Shown here: in pieces, positions 9,809 through 19,312 of the stretch
Layout: the number at the start of each line of letters is the position of its first letter
Position numbering within the stretch: the first letter of the stretch is position 1
Source: Legionella cardiaca
GTDB taxonomy: Bacteria > Pseudomonadota > Gammaproteobacteria > Legionellales > Legionellaceae
Assembly: GCF_029026145.1 (NCBI RefSeq)
Contig: NZ_CP119078.1
Location: 1 to 64,000 of the forward strand
Reading direction: 5' to 3'
Length of the DNA stretch: 64,000 nucleotides
Made by a program: the position numbers and the translations under genes
The notes under the pieces: generated by a model
The model's database searches: none
What the model was told of the DNA's origin: nothing
Seen by the model: only the letters and a program-made list of their open reading frames with translations

Positions 9809-11107
9809 ATGAATATGATAGCAATGTCTCAGAGTGAAAAAGCGGGTCGCATCAATCGGTTAGGATTTGCCTGGATTGTTTGGGGTTTAGCGGCAGCTTT
9901 CTATTTTTCCGACTATATGGCACGAGTAGCTCCAGGCGTGATGCATCGTAGCTTGCAAATTGATTTTGGTATTAACGAGGCCGGATTCGGTATTTTGACT
10001 GCCTCGTTTTATTTCCCTTATATTCTCATGCAGATACCAGTAGGGCTCACCGTCGATCGCATGAGTATTCGTGCTATCTTGACTGTAATGTCTTTAGTAA
10101 CTGCATTAGGTTGCGGTGTTTTCGGTTTAGCCGACGGTTTAGCGATGGCTTCAGTAGGGCGGATGCTTATCGGATTTAGTGCTGCATTTGCGTTTGTAAG
10201 TTCTCTTAGGTTAGCCACATCGTGGTTTCCTCCTGCTATGCTTGGTCTGCTCGCCGGTTTAACTCAAGCTCTAGGAATGTTGGGTGCTGCAGCGGGAGAG
10301 GCACCAGTTTCATTTTTAGTGGCTAATGTAGGGTGGCGGCATAGCATGCTGATTATTGCCTTTTTGTTTATTGCATTAGCAGGCCTCTTATATCAATTTG
10401 TCCAAGATAAGCCTGGTGCAAAACGCCATGAATTAAAGAAAAGCGAACCTAGAATCAGTATTCTTAGTAGTTTGCGTATCGTATTGTCACATCGACAAAT
10501 TTGGATTAATGCTCTTTATGCAGGCTTTTTATTTGGCCCTACAGCAGTTATTGGTGAAGCAATTGGTCCAGCCTACTTGCAATATGGTCGTGGTCTAACA
10601 GCACATGCAGCGGCTTTTGCTACGGGCTTAATTTTCATAGGTTGGGGAATAAGTGGTCCTTTGTCAGGTTGGTTATCTGATAAAATGGGGCGCAGAAAAC
10701 CGTTGATGATCTTTTCTGCCATATGTGGAATCATACTGACTTCGTTGTTTGTTTTTTATCCGAATATCGATCAAACAACTGCATATATTATTTTCTTTAT
10801 TTTTGGTGTCACCAACACGGGTGTGGCAATAGCCTATGCTGTATCAACAGAAATTTGTGAAAATAATGTAGTTGGTACTTGCATCGCATTTACCAATATG
10901 ATTTCCATTTTTGTTGGTGCATTGATGCAACCTCTGGTCGGCCGTTTAGTAGATATCGTTTCTGGCCCGCGTGCTTATAATGTAGAGACATTATTGCTCT
11001 CCGATTTTCAGGCTGGTTTAAAAATATTGCCGCTTTGCTCTCTGGTCGCTTTAATTTTGGCGCTAATGGTAAAAGAAACATATTGCAAACCTATTCGCCA
11101 AGTTTAA
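9809..11107 (+). CDS. Major facilitator superfamily transporter
   Basis: 432 residues with about 12 hydrophobic segments. The loop-2/3 MFS motif appears as GLTVDRMSIRAILT near residue 80 and its second-half copy as GWLSDKMGRRKP near residue 290. An N-terminal segment SDYMARVAPGVM resembles sugar-phosphate and organic-anion MFS families. Substrate cannot be inferred. The gene stands alone between an AT-rich upstream space and the DUF945 gene. Confidence 0.85.
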   Translation: MNMIAMSQSEKAGRINRLGFAWIVWGLAAAFYFSDYMARVAPGVMHRSLQIDFGINEAGFGILTASFYFPYILMQIPVGLTVDRMSIRAILTVMSLVTALGCGVFGLADGLAMASVGRMLIGFSAAFAFVSSLRLATSWFPPAMLGLLAGLTQALGMLGAAAGEAPVSFLVANVGWRHSMLIIAFLFIALAGLLYQFVQDKPGAKRHELKKSEPRISILSSLRIVLSHRQIWINALYAGFLFGPTAVIGEAIGPAYLQYGRGLTAHAAAFATGLIFIGWGISGPLSGWLSDKMGRRKPLMIFSAICGIILTSLFVFYPNIDQTTAYIIFFIFGVTNTGVAIAYAVSTEICENNVVGTCIAFTNMISIFVGALMQPLVGRLVDIVSGPRAYNVETLLLSDFQAGLKILPLCSLVALILALMVKETYCKPIRQV

Positions 11108-11239
11108 TAAGTAACTGTTCACTATGAATTTTTTCTTTAATATCTTTGCTAGTTAGTCCATCTCGTGTTTTAATTGAGGGCGGTGCCTCTCGTCTGTCTG
11201 ATATTTTCACATAGAGGCTGACACTAACACGGAGATAAT

Positions 11240-12724
11240 ATGAAAAAATTCATAGGATTAGTGGTTATTTTAGCTGCTCTAGTCCTCGGCTCTTATTATG
11301 GTATGGGCTATCTTACTGAACAAAAGGTCAAGGAAAGCCTTAATTTCGTGAATCGATCGAATGGTGTAGCTGCTTCAATTGTCAAATATGACCGTGGATG
11401 GTTTACCTCAAAAGCAACACTCAACTGGCGTGTTCACATCCCTGAGCAAACTATTCAGAATAATGGTCAAACACAAACGCTTCCTGCAAAAGACTACAAC
11501 ATGCAGATGCCAATTACCATTTATCATGGACCCGTTATATTCTCCCAGCATGGAGTAAAATTTGGGTTAGGCTACGCACACACTACTCTTGCGATGCCAC
11601 AAGAGTATGTCGAGCAATTTAATAGTTTATTTACTAATGAATCTACAAAGCCAAATGTAGTAATTGACTTTTTTGTAAATTACTTTGGTAACAGTAGCAT
11701 TGACATGTCTGTTCCAGCGTTTAAATTATTTGCAAAAGAAGGAAATGCAACTTTTGAATGGTTGGGTATGTCTACCTCGACAAATGTTTCCTCAAACTTG
11801 GATAAAGTTGGTGGCAATATCACTATTGATGGTCTGAATTTTCAAAAGGACAAAGTCAATACAAAGATGTCGGCCATTACTAGCGAATATAATCTCCACA
11901 GAACAGATAAAGGGTTGTTTTTAGGTGATGCCAGCTTATCATTCCCTTCTTTTGTGGTGATGGATAGTGACAAAAAGTTATTCGAGTTAGGACAGTTTGA
12001 TATTCATTCTGATTCTGATATTGAAGATGGTTTATTTAGCTCTCATTTCAAAACTTCTGTTGAAAAAATTATTGCGAATGAGAAGACTTATGGACCTGGA
12101 AATTTAGAAGTTGCAATTCGTAATCTTGATGCGGATGCATTAGCCAGATTAAACGAACAAGCTCAACAAGTGCAACAAGGCACTGATGCAGAGCGCCAAC
12201 GCGCAATGTTAGCTATGCTACCAGAGTTGCCAAAATTGTTTAGCAAAGGTGCGGAATTTGAAATTACTGAAATGAATTTTGTGATGCCACAAGGGACTGT
12301 TGAAGGTAATCTTATGGTTTCATTACCAAAAGGGGAAATGGGTAACCCATTTGAGTTGATACAAAAAATTCAAGGTAATGGTAAAATAAAAGTTCCTGCT
12401 GCCGTTGTTAGAGAACTTGTTACAGAGTCTATTAAACAAAAAATGATGTCACCACAAGCGCAGCAAAATGATCAACAAAATCAACAAGGAATTACTCAAC
12501 AGATACAACCACAAAGTAATCCGGATGCTAGTGCGCAAGCGGCAGCTAATTCTAGTGATGTATCACAACAAGCTGTAACACTTGCTGATAAACAATTGGC
12601 AACGTTGGTACAAAATGGTGTTTTAGCGCAACAAGGTACAGACTATGTGATTGAAGTGAGCCTCAATCAAGGGCAACTTACAATTAATGGAAAGCCTTAT
12701 AGCCCTGAAATGATGAAATTCTAA
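11240..12724 (+). CDS. DUF945 (YdgA-like) protein
   Basis: 494 residues. An N-terminal membrane anchor (residues 4-22) is followed by the family hallmark GMGYLTEQKVKESL and a periplasmic body, with YDRGWFTSKA near residue 53 as in E. coli YdgA. The segment at about residues 400-445 is Gln/Ala/Ser-rich and probably disordered. Function of the family is not defined. Start is supported by GGAGATAAT upstream of the ATG. Confidence 0.85.
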   Translation: MKKFIGLVVILAALVLGSYYGMGYLTEQKVKESLNFVNRSNGVAASIVKYDRGWFTSKATLNWRVHIPEQTIQNNGQTQTLPAKDYNMQMPITIYHGPVIFSQHGVKFGLGYAHTTLAMPQEYVEQFNSLFTNESTKPNVVIDFFVNYFGNSSIDMSVPAFKLFAKEGNATFEWLGMSTSTNVSSNLDKVGGNITIDGLNFQKDKVNTKMSAITSEYNLHRTDKGLFLGDASLSFPSFVVMDSDKKLFELGQFDIHSDSDIEDGLFSSHFKTSVEKIIANEKTYGPGNLEVAIRNLDADALARLNEQAQQVQQGTDAERQRAMLAMLPELPKLFSKGAEFEITEMNFVMPQGTVEGNLMVSLPKGEMGNPFELIQKIQGNGKIKVPAAVVRELVTESIKQKMMSPQAQQNDQQNQQGITQQIQPQSNPDASAQAAANSSDVSQQAVTLADKQLATLVQNGVLAQQGTDYVIEVSLNQGQLTINGKPYSPEMMKF

Positions 12725-12745
12725 TAAAGCAATGGAAAATTATCA

Positions 12746-12773
12746 CATGAGCTCAGGTTAGCTTGAGCTCATG
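12746..12773 (+). terminator. Stem-loop after DUF945 gene
   Basis: CATGAGCTCA pairs with TGAGCTCATG, a perfect 10-bp stem with an 8-nt loop, 22 bases after the stop. There is no good T-run, so it may be a weak terminator. Confidence 0.5.
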
Positions 12774-12774
12774 A

Positions 12775-12827
12775 CTAATTCCTGATTTTAAACTAAATTT
12801 ACAAACTCTGTACTTGTCAGGAATTAG
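12775..12827 (+). promoter_or_regulatory. Inverted repeat in the fis upstream region
   Basis: CTAATTCCTGA (12775-12785) and TCAGGAATTAG (12817-12827) form an 11-bp perfect inverted repeat with a 31-nt spacer, ending 44 bp before the fis start. It could be an operator or a leader structure; nothing in the sequence decides which. Confidence 0.4.
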
Positions 12828-12871
12828 CCGATTCGGTAATATGCTCGTTTTTAAAGGAGGAGTTAATAAGA

Positions 12872-13153
12872 ATGACAACAATCAGTAATGAAGCTGGGGA
12901 TGCTACTATGTCACTGGCAGAGAGTGTCACTCAATCAGTGCAGAAATATTTCGCCGAGCTCAAGGGAACTGATCCTGTTGATCTGTACCAATTTGTTCTT
13001 GAAGAGATTGAAACACCATTGTTTCGTGCTGTCATGGAACATTGCAAATATAACCAATCACGTGCAGCCATTATGCTGGGGATTAGCAGAGGAACGCTAA
13101 GGACAAAATTACGTCGTTACTTTGATGACAAATACGTTGGTACAAGAGATTAA
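12872..13153 (+). CDS. fis: Fis family nucleoid protein / regulator
   Basis: 93 residues. Small DNA-bending factor of the Fis family; Legionella is known to encode several Fis paralogues that influence effector gene expression. The C-terminal helix-turn-helix is clear: YNQSRAAIMLGISRGTLRTKL at residues 57-77. An AAAGGAGG ribosome binding site precedes the ATG. Which paralogue this is cannot be told. Unlike enterobacteria there is no dusB directly upstream. Confidence 0.93.
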   Translation: MTTISNEAGDATMSLAESVTQSVQKYFAELKGTDPVDLYQFVLEEIETPLFRAVMEHCKYNQSRAAIMLGISRGTLRTKLRRYFDDKYVGTRD

Positions 13154-13173
13154 CTTTCGCTCTATGCGAAACC

Positions 13174-13204
13174 AAGGGAAGAATAGCGATCTTCCCTTTT
13201 TTTT
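13174..13204 (+). terminator. Rho-independent terminator of fis
   Basis: AAGGGAAGA pairs with TCTTCCCTT with a 7-nt loop and runs directly into a T-run. It lies 20 bases after the fis stop. Confidence 0.9.
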
Positions 13205-13360
13205 GCCGCTAATTCCTATCCTCCGAAAAGCTGGCTTAATTTTGCAAAAACAATGGCTTAGAATTCCCTATCAGCGTGATAATTGGTAATTTGGAATGAT
13301 GATACAAAGCACAGTTGACGTCTAGGAGCAATATCTCGACAACACTGTGCTTTCTTAAGA

Positions 13361-14308
13361 TTATTCAGCAAACATCGAACTTACGGATTCTTCCACATTC
13401 ACTCGTTTGATAGCTTGTGCCAGCATATCAGCAAGGCTAACTACTCTAATTTTTTTACAGCGTTTCGCAGCCTCTGAAAGTGGGATGGTATCAGTTACTA
13501 CAACTTCATCGAGAGATGAATTAATAATATTGTCTACCGCAGGTCCAGATAAAACTGGATGGGTAATATAAGCACGCACACTCGTAGCACCATTTTGCTT
13601 AAGCTGGTAAGCGGCAGAACAAAGAGTACCTGCTGTATCAACAATATCGTCAATAATGATGCAATGTCTACCGGCTGGTTCCCCAATAATGTGCATTACT
13701 TCCGATTTATTGGGACCGCTACGCCGTTTATCTATGATAGAAAGATCAGCATCATTAAGCTGCTTCGCCATGGCTCTTGCGCGCACAACACCCCCTACAT
13801 CAGGTGAAACTACCATGAGATTACAAAGATTCTGCTGCTTAATATCCTCGAGCAAAATGGGTGTTGAATAGACGTTATCTACTGGCATGTAGAAAAAGCC
13901 TTGGATTTGATCGGCATGCAAATCTACGGTGAGCACGCGACAAATACCAACTGAAGCCATCATATCTGCCACCACTTTAGCGGTGATAGGAACCCGTGCA
14001 GAACGAACTCGTCGGTCTTGACGAGCATAACCAAAATAAGGAACAACGGCAGTAATCCGACCTGCTGACGAACGCCTTAAAGCATCCGCCATAATCAATA
14101 ATTCCATTAAGTTATCATTGGCTGGAGAACAAGTAGATTGAATAATAAATACATCACGCCCACGCACATTTTCAAGAATTTCAACCATGGTCTCACCATC
14201 GCTGAAAGTACCTACTGAAGCCTGACCAATAGGAATTTGTAAGTGGGAAGCTATTTTAAGGGCCAGCTCTGGGTTAGCATTGCCGGTAAAGATCATCATT
14301 GTCGACAT
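13361..14308 (-). CDS. prs: Ribose-phosphate pyrophosphokinase
   Basis: 315 residues. Makes PRPP from ribose 5-phosphate and ATP for nucleotide, His and Trp synthesis. Visible features: the [22 protein letters not shown] catalytic region, the [11 protein letters not shown] metal/substrate motif, and the PRPP loop [12 protein letters not shown] chose the ATG at 14308 because AAAGG lies 10 nt upstream; a TTG two codons earlier is also open. It is downstream of tRNA-Gln on the same strand. Confidence 0.98.
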   Translation of the reverse strand: MSTMMIFTGNANPELALKIASHLQIPIGQASVGTFSDGETMVEILENVRGRDVFIIQSTCSPANDNLMELLIMADALRRSSAGRITAVVPYFGYARQDRRVRSARVPITAKVVADMMASVGICRVLTVDLHADQIQGFFYMPVDNVYSTPILLEDIKQQNLCNLMVVSPDVGGVVRARAMAKQLNDADLSIIDKRRSGPNKSEVMHIIGEPAGRHCIIIDDIVDTAGTLCSAAYQLKQNGATSVRAYITHPVLSGPAVDNIINSSLDEVVVTDTIPLSEAAKRCKKIRVVSLADMLAQAIKRVNVEESVSSMFAE

Positions 14309-14457
14309 GTGCAAAAAACCTTTGATTGAGTTTAATCAGGTAACTTAAACACATAGCAGAAGACAGCCAGAAAGATATAGTTATTATTTGAGCGATCCGG
14401 TGAACGCATCCTTCCCGGGTATCTTCTGCCGTCTGTTTACTTGAATCAACAAGATTG

Positions 14458-14532
14458 TGGCTGGGGTGCTAGGATTCGAACCTAGGTATGCAGGGATCAA
14501 AACCCTGTGCCTTACCGCTTGGCGACACCCCA
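14458..14532 (-). tRNA. tRNA-Gln (anticodon TTG), CCA encoded
   Basis: The reverse complement folds as a full cloverleaf: acceptor TGGGGTG/CACCCCA, D arm GCCAAGCGGTAAGGC, anticodon loop TTTTGAT with anticodon TTG, T arm CTAGGTTCGAATCCTAG, and an encoded CCA. 75 nt including CCA. It lies between lolB and prs, where ispE sits in many gammaproteobacteria. Confidence 0.97.
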
Positions 14533-14591
14533 ATAAGTTGTAGATTCTTCTAAATCATCCATGAACACTGTGCATTGCTGCAAACGTGCGT

Positions 14592-14620
14592 ATTTTGCAA
14601 AGTATTTAGGGTCTTGTCAA
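14592..14620 (-). promoter_or_regulatory. Probable promoter of tRNA-Gln (and prs)
   Basis: On the minus strand TTGACA (14620-14615) is followed after 17 nt by CAAAAT (14597-14592), which matches TATAAT at four of six positions. Initiation would fall about 50 bases before the tRNA. Prediction by eye. Confidence 0.55.
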
Positions 14621-14736
14621 ACAATTTTTGCGTGTATGGTGCTGTCCAATTAGTAATTGGTTAATTTTCGATATAAAAGTAGAGAAATATTTAAAAAAGT
14701 TTCCTGGACTTATAGTCCAGGAAGCTTAAGATGAAC

Positions 14737-15462
14737 TCAGAGGCGCCAGCGTTTAATAACCAGTTTCATAAATAAACCGTTGCCTTGTAATCTAATTACA
14801 CTAGGCAGGACCGCTTTGCCGACAGTAGTATATTGTGCATAATCAATCACATAGCCAGATTGCTTTAAGACCAAGAGATGATTTGCTGCATCGCGTTTTG
14901 CTGATTGCACATTACCAGGAGCTGGTAATCCTCGTACCCAATAGAAAAGATTTTGAACTGGGAGGCGAATACCCGTTTGTTGTTTCATCAACTCCTCAGC
15001 GCTAGCTGATGAGGCTGACTTAGGGCCATCGCGAAGAGTAACCACCCCTCCTTGCTTATTAATAATAACAGTACCACTACCTAAAGGGCCAAATAAACGA
15101 ATTTGGTACTGGCTACTACCACGTTGTAACCAGTTAATAGACGCATTCCATCCTTTGCTTTTGCTACGGGCCGCAAGAGCACCTGAAATTTCCCAGGAAG
15201 TGATCGCACTTGCCGAGCTGGTAGCCGCAAGTTTTGCTGTTTCAGCTGTTGCACTGGTTGTTTTAGCTGTTGTGTTTTTACCAACAGCTGTTTCTGTTAC
15301 AGTATTTTCATTTTTAGATGTTGCTTCCGCTGTAGTAGTTGTCGTAGTCTCGTTTGTTACTGAGGGGCCACGGTAAGTTGAAGGCACCTCCATCGTGGGA
15401 CGAGGGGTACAGGCAACTAACAGAAGAAAAGAGCTAATTAAAGTCGATTTAATAGCAGTCAT
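14737..15462 (-). CDS. lolB: Outer-membrane lipoprotein LolB with long Thr/Ala-rich spacer
   Basis: 241 residues. LolB accepts lipoproteins from LolA and inserts them in the outer membrane. A lipobox LLVAC puts the lipidated Cys at 18. The LolB domain starts near residue 90 (SWEISGALAARSKSKGWNAS) and continues with QIRLFGPLGSGTV and a conserved FYWVRGLPAPG. Between Cys18 and the domain lies about 70 residues of Thr/Ala/Ser/Glu, longer than in standard LolB. The lolB-tRNA-prs order lacks ispE. Confidence 0.88.
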   Translation of the reverse strand: MTAIKSTLISSFLLLVACTPRPTMEVPSTYRGPSVTNETTTTTTAEATSKNENTVTETAVGKNTTAKTTSATAETAKLAATSSASAITSWEISGALAARSKSKGWNASINWLQRGSSQYQIRLFGPLGSGTVIINKQGGVVTLRDGPKSASSASAEELMKQQTGIRLPVQNLFYWVRGLPAPGNVQSAKRDAANHLLVLKQSGYVIDYAQYTTVGKAVLPSVIRLQGNGLFMKLVIKRWRL

Positions 15463-15618
15463 TGCATCTCCTTAAATCCGTTTACATAGTGTCACCTCTT
15501 ATAATAGTCTGCAAGTTAGAAATTTTCCTTATTAAGTGTTTAAGAGCGTTATTTGGCCCCATAGTTTTTCTATGCACAATGCGTTAGACTCCATAGGTGG
15601 CAATTAAAATGTAGTCTT

Positions 15619-16098
15619 ATGAAACATAAAGCAATTTATCCCGGAACTTTTGACCCTATTACTAATGGACACGTAGACATTATTACGCGTGCTTCAAAAA
15701 TATTTCCTGAGCTAGTCGTTGCTGTGGCCAGTAATAGTGCAAAACGCCCTTATTTCACGCTGGAAACGCGTATTGAATTGATTAAAGATGCATTAGGGAA
15801 TTTACCAGGTGTAACAGTAATGGGCTTTGATTGTTTATTAATTGATTTTGTTCACGATCAGAAAGCAGGCATTATTTTACGAGGCTTGCGGGCAGTCAAT
15901 GATTTTGAGTATGAATTTCAATTGGCAGGAATGAATCGAAAACTCTCAAAAGAAATTGAAACGTTATTTCTAACACCTTCAGAACACGTCTTGTTTATTT
16001 CATCAACGTTAGTTCGCGAAATTGCACAACTTGGAGGCGATGTATCGCAGTTCGTACCATCCTCTGTTGAGAGGGCATTTCGCCAAAAGAGAACCTAA
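15619..16098 (+). CDS. coaD: Phosphopantetheine adenylyltransferase
   Basis: 159 residues, normal length. Catalyses the penultimate step of CoA synthesis, from 4'-phosphopantetheine and ATP to dephospho-CoA. The nucleotidyltransferase signature is [12 protein letters not shown] at residues 6-17, followed by [14 protein letters not shown] and the C-terminal [10 protein letters not shown]. The TAA stop overlaps the next ATG in TAATG, so ggt is translationally coupled. Confidence 0.98.
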   Translation: MKHKAIYPGTFDPITNGHVDIITRASKIFPELVVAVASNSAKRPYFTLETRIELIKDALGNLPGVTVMGFDCLLIDFVHDQKAGIILRGLRAVNDFEYEFQLAGMNRKLSKEIETLFLTPSEHVLFISSTLVREIAQLGGDVSQFVPSSVERAFRQKRT

Positions 16099-17819
16099 TG
16101 TTAAAGCTTATGAAAGTGCTTAAGTTTTTACTTGTTTTAGCAATAACGACAAGTACGTCTAATGCAGCAAATTATGCGACAACCCCCTCTGCTTATGCTG
16201 TTGCAAGTGCTCATCCCCTGGCAACAAATGCAGGCCTTGAAATTCTTGCTGCAGGTGGAAATGCGTTTGATGCTGCTATAGCCATAGGTGCTGCCTTAGC
16301 TGTTGTTGCACCCTACCATTCTGGCTTAGGCGGCGGTGGTTTTTGGCTATTACATCAAGAGAAAGATAAAAAAAATATTTTTATAGATAGTCGAGAAAAG
16401 GCACCTCGGGCTGCCCATCGGGATATGTTTCTAGGTGCCGACGGTAATCCTGTGCCCGGATTATCTTTAAATGGAGGCCTTGCTGCAGCTATTCCAGGCG
16501 AACCTGCTGCTTTAGTCTATATTGCAAAGCACTATGGTCGTTTGCCTTTGTCGCGCACACTCGCTCCAGCTATTCGTCTTGCCGAGGAAGGATTCATCGT
16601 TGATGAGCAATTTAATTATTTTTCAACTATGGATGATCGTTTGCAAATGTTGCGTCATTTCCCAGATACGGCTGCTGTTTTACTGCATAACGGTCAACCT
16701 TATAAAATAGGTGAACGTTTAAAACAACCCGACTTAGCAAACACATTGAGATTATTGGCTGAACAAGGACATGATGGCTTTTATCGCGGAAAAGTGGCGG
16801 AGCAATTGGTAAAGGGAGTACGTGAAGCGGGTGGAATATGGTCTTTAGATGATCTTGCCAAATACGAGATTAAAATTCGTGAGCCTTTGCAGAGCGCGTA
16901 CCATAATATGTTAATTATCACGGCACCACCGCCTTCTGCAGGCGGAATAGCCTTGATTACCATGCTAAATATTTTATCGGCTTACCCCTTGCAAACCTAT
17001 TCCAAAGCGCAATGGGTGCACTATGTGACGGAAGTAATGCGACTCGCTTTCTGGCAGCGCGAACAGTCATTGGCAGATCCTGATTTTATAACAGTTCCAG
17101 TAGCAAGATTATTATCTGCAGAAAATGCTAAATACCTCCGCTCATTAATTTTTAAAGATAAAGCTACTCCCAGTAGTGCTTTGCAGGGCACTATGCCGCA
17201 GGAGCATAAAAATACAACGCAAATTGTGGTTATGGATAAAGAAGGCAATCGTGTTTCCGCAACATTAACCGTTAATTTTATCTTTGGTTCTAGCGTTATT
17301 GCTGGCGGTACAGGTGTTATCCTTAATGACGAAATGGACGATTTCTCATCCAAACCCGGAGCACGAAATGTCTTTGGAATTGTCGGTAGTGAAAAAAATA
17401 GTATTGCTCCCGAAAAAAGACCGGTTTCAAGCATGGCGCCAACATTTCTTGAGATGCCAGGTCGTGTGGCTATTGTTGGCACACCCGGAGGCAGTCGGAT
17501 TCCAACAATGGTTTTATTGGCGTCACTCGTTTTTAATGATTATCAAGGTGCCATATCCATGGTATCGGCCATGCGGTTTCACCATCAGTATTTGCCCGAT
17601 TGGCTACAGTTCGAACCGGAAACTTTTTCTCCAAGTTTGCAAGCGGAGCTAAAGAAAATGGGGTATAAATTAATGGCCTTGAAGCAATATTATGGTGATA
17701 TGCAGGCAATTACTTGGGACAAAGAAACAAATATTGTCACAGCTGCCTCTGACCCGAGACATATAGGATTAGCTGCAGTAATTAGCGTAGACCAGCAAGG
17801 TTACGGATGGCCCCATTAG
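16098..17819 (+). CDS. ggt: Gamma-glutamyltransferase precursor
   Basis: 573 residues. N-terminal nucleophile hydrolase that cleaves glutathione and other gamma-glutamyl compounds in the periplasm. Residues 1-23 form a signal peptide ending SNA. The autoprocessing site is NTTQ with predicted nucleophile Thr373, and GTPGGSRIPT holds the oxyanion/substrate motif. The sequence around Thr373 (TTQIVVMD) differs mildly from the common TTHYSVVD. It overlaps coaD by one base. Functional link between the two is not evident. Confidence 0.95.
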   Translation: MLKLMKVLKFLLVLAITTSTSNAANYATTPSAYAVASAHPLATNAGLEILAAGGNAFDAAIAIGAALAVVAPYHSGLGGGGFWLLHQEKDKKNIFIDSREKAPRAAHRDMFLGADGNPVPGLSLNGGLAAAIPGEPAALVYIAKHYGRLPLSRTLAPAIRLAEEGFIVDEQFNYFSTMDDRLQMLRHFPDTAAVLLHNGQPYKIGERLKQPDLANTLRLLAEQGHDGFYRGKVAEQLVKGVREAGGIWSLDDLAKYEIKIREPLQSAYHNMLIITAPPPSAGGIALITMLNILSAYPLQTYSKAQWVHYVTEVMRLAFWQREQSLADPDFITVPVARLLSAENAKYLRSLIFKDKATPSSALQGTMPQEHKNTTQIVVMDKEGNRVSATLTVNFIFGSSVIAGGTGVILNDEMDDFSSKPGARNVFGIVGSEKNSIAPEKRPVSSMAPTFLEMPGRVAIVGTPGGSRIPTMVLLASLVFNDYQGAISMVSAMRFHHQYLPDWLQFEPETFSPSLQAELKKMGYKLMALKQYYGDMQAITWDKETNIVTAASDPRHIGLAAVISVDQQGYGWPH

Positions 17820-17844
17820 TTGTTGTCTATTAAGTTAAATCGTT

Positions 17845-17864
17845 CTCATTATTTAGATAATGAG
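17845..17864. terminator. Possible bidirectional terminator
   Basis: CTCATTAT pairs with ATAATGAG with a 4-nt loop, overlapping the plsC stop and lying 25 bases after ggt. T-rich bases follow on the plus strand. Short and A/T-rich stem, so only moderately convincing. Confidence 0.35.
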
Positions 17865-18595
17865 TCTTGTTCTTCGACTAGCAATTGCATTGATTGATGT
17901 ACAAGTTTTACGAGCTCTTCTTTATTTTCATTAGTGTACCGTGAAGCGTCAATGGGAGCACCAATGTGTATCTCAGCGGTCTGATTAATATTAATTTGGG
18001 TCGTTCTTGCAGGCAAAATATCATAAGCACCGCGAATACCAATGGGAATTATGATGGCTTTTGCTTCAATAGCCGTGATAAATGCTCCCTTTTTAAAAGC
18101 TGCAAGTTTACCATCTTTGGAACGTGTCCCTTCTGGAGCTATCCACATGACAATTCCACTTTCTAATAATTTTCGTACAGCCTCTAAGTCTTTAATTGCC
18201 TGGTGTCTATTTTTGCGATCTATGAAGGGAAACTCTGCAGCCATCATGCCTTTACCCATAATTGGAATTCTTGACAATTCTTTTTTTGCCAACATGCGAA
18301 TGGAGTGATTGGGAAAGGCTTTAAAACTAAGGGGGATATCATAAAGACTGCTATGGTTGCACATAATGATAGTTGCTTGTCCTTGCTTGGGCTCAATACC
18401 ATGTGGATTTACTACTTTGCATTTTACGCCGACGAGATTAAGCAAACGATTAGCCCATTGATGGATAGTTTTATCAACCCAGGCGCGATTAGTTTTTCCT
18501 GTAAAGCGTTTTATGATTGAACGCAGGCAAGCATCTGCAGTATAGAGTACTGACAATAAGATAATCCATTGCGTACGAAGTTTGCTTATTTTCAT
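17849..18595 (-). CDS. plsC: 1-acyl-sn-glycerol-3-phosphate acyltransferase
   Basis: About 248 residues from MKISKL; an in-frame ATG at 18637 would add 14. Transfers an acyl group to lysophosphatidic acid in phospholipid synthesis at the inner membrane. The acyltransferase blocks are visible: NHSSLYD (HX4D), FPFIDRKNR, APEGTRSKDG and IIPIGIRGAYDILP. A hydrophobic N-terminal helix anchors it. Convergent with ggt. Confidence 0.92.
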   Translation of the reverse strand: MKISKLRTQWIILLSVLYTADACLRSIIKRFTGKTNRAWVDKTIHQWANRLLNLVGVKCKVVNPHGIEPKQGQATIIMCNHSSLYDIPLSFKAFPNHSIRMLAKKELSRIPIMGKGMMAAEFPFIDRKNRHQAIKDLEAVRKLLESGIVMWIAPEGTRSKDGKLAAFKKGAFITAIEAKAIIIPIGIRGAYDILPARTTQININQTAEIHIGAPIDASRYTNENKEELVKLVHQSMQLLVEEQDSLSK

Positions 18596-18688
18596 AGAAT
18601 TAATTATTCGATAACAAATTGCCAGATGATACTGCATGTTTGTGAGGTTTCACAGCATAAAGTAGTGACCAGCCTAACCGCGAGGAGA

Positions 18689-19291
18689 TTACGAGTAATT
18701 TGTTTCAATTCCTTTGTTTTGTTTAATTCGCCTGTTGCCGTCATCCCGTTTTAAAGATGAATTTAGAGTAAATGTATACAAGCATGTGGCGGCAGTTATT
18801 TTAAGAGTAGCACCAAACAGGTAAGGCCAAACGCCGAACAACCAGGCATTTTGGGGACCTAAGTAAAAGCATAAGGTGAGAAAACCACAAGATAAAATGA
18901 GTGTTTCATTTAAAGAAAAATAAAGCCAGGCATGAAAGAAGTTTTTAGGTCGTTTGCTAATAATTTTTAGTAGAAGAAATGATGAAAATAGAAAACCAAA
19001 ATAATAACCTGCTGCAGGTGAAATAAACCAGGTTGGGTTCGAAGTGCCTTCTGGTAATATGGGTAGTCCTAGGGTAGCCAAAGTCAAATAGACCAGAACA
19101 ACCCAAAATGCACGTTTGCCAAGTATAATTATCAGAGAAGAAATACTCAGGCTTTGAAGAGACATTTGTATGGAAGTCATTGGGATAGGCAATTTTTTAA
19201 ACGCCATTAAGGCCATAAAAATGACACCACAAAGCATAGTACCTACGATTTTTGCTATAATAAGAATTTTTTTTTCTTGCATAAAGTTCAT
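18689..19291 (-). CDS. bioY: BioY family biotin transporter component
   Basis: 200 residues with five to six membrane segments. The sequence KLPIPMTSIQMSLQSL, then YLTLATLGLPILPEG and SPAAGYYFGF, match the BioY S-component pattern for biotin uptake. No EcfA or EcfT partner is nearby. The C-terminus (LKRDDGNRRIKQNKG) is basic and cytoplasmic. It lies 21 bp downstream of mutM on the same strand. Confidence 0.85.
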   Translation of the reverse strand: MNFMQEKKILIIAKIVGTMLCGVIFMALMAFKKLPIPMTSIQMSLQSLSISSLIIILGKRAFWVVLVYLTLATLGLPILPEGTSNPTWFISPAAGYYFGFLFSSFLLLKIISKRPKNFFHAWLYFSLNETLILSCGFLTLCFYLGPQNAWLFGVWPYLFGATLKITAATCLYTFTLNSSLKRDDGNRRIKQNKGIETNYS

Positions 19292-19312
19292 CTTTCTTAC
19301 CAGATTTAATAA

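Noticed and set aside
13306-13353. 10-bp inverted repeat AAAGCACAGT / ACTGTGCTTT after prs
   Set aside because: The loop is 28 nt and no T-run follows on the minus strand, so a terminator call would be weak.
15155-15376. Plus-strand Val/Ala-rich open frame opposite lolB
   Set aside because: It mirrors the low-complexity Thr/Ala codons of lolB on the other strand and has no start signal or family features.
17021-17482. 153-codon minus-strand open frame inside ggt
   Set aside because: Shadow of ggt; no ribosome binding site and no recognisable protein features.
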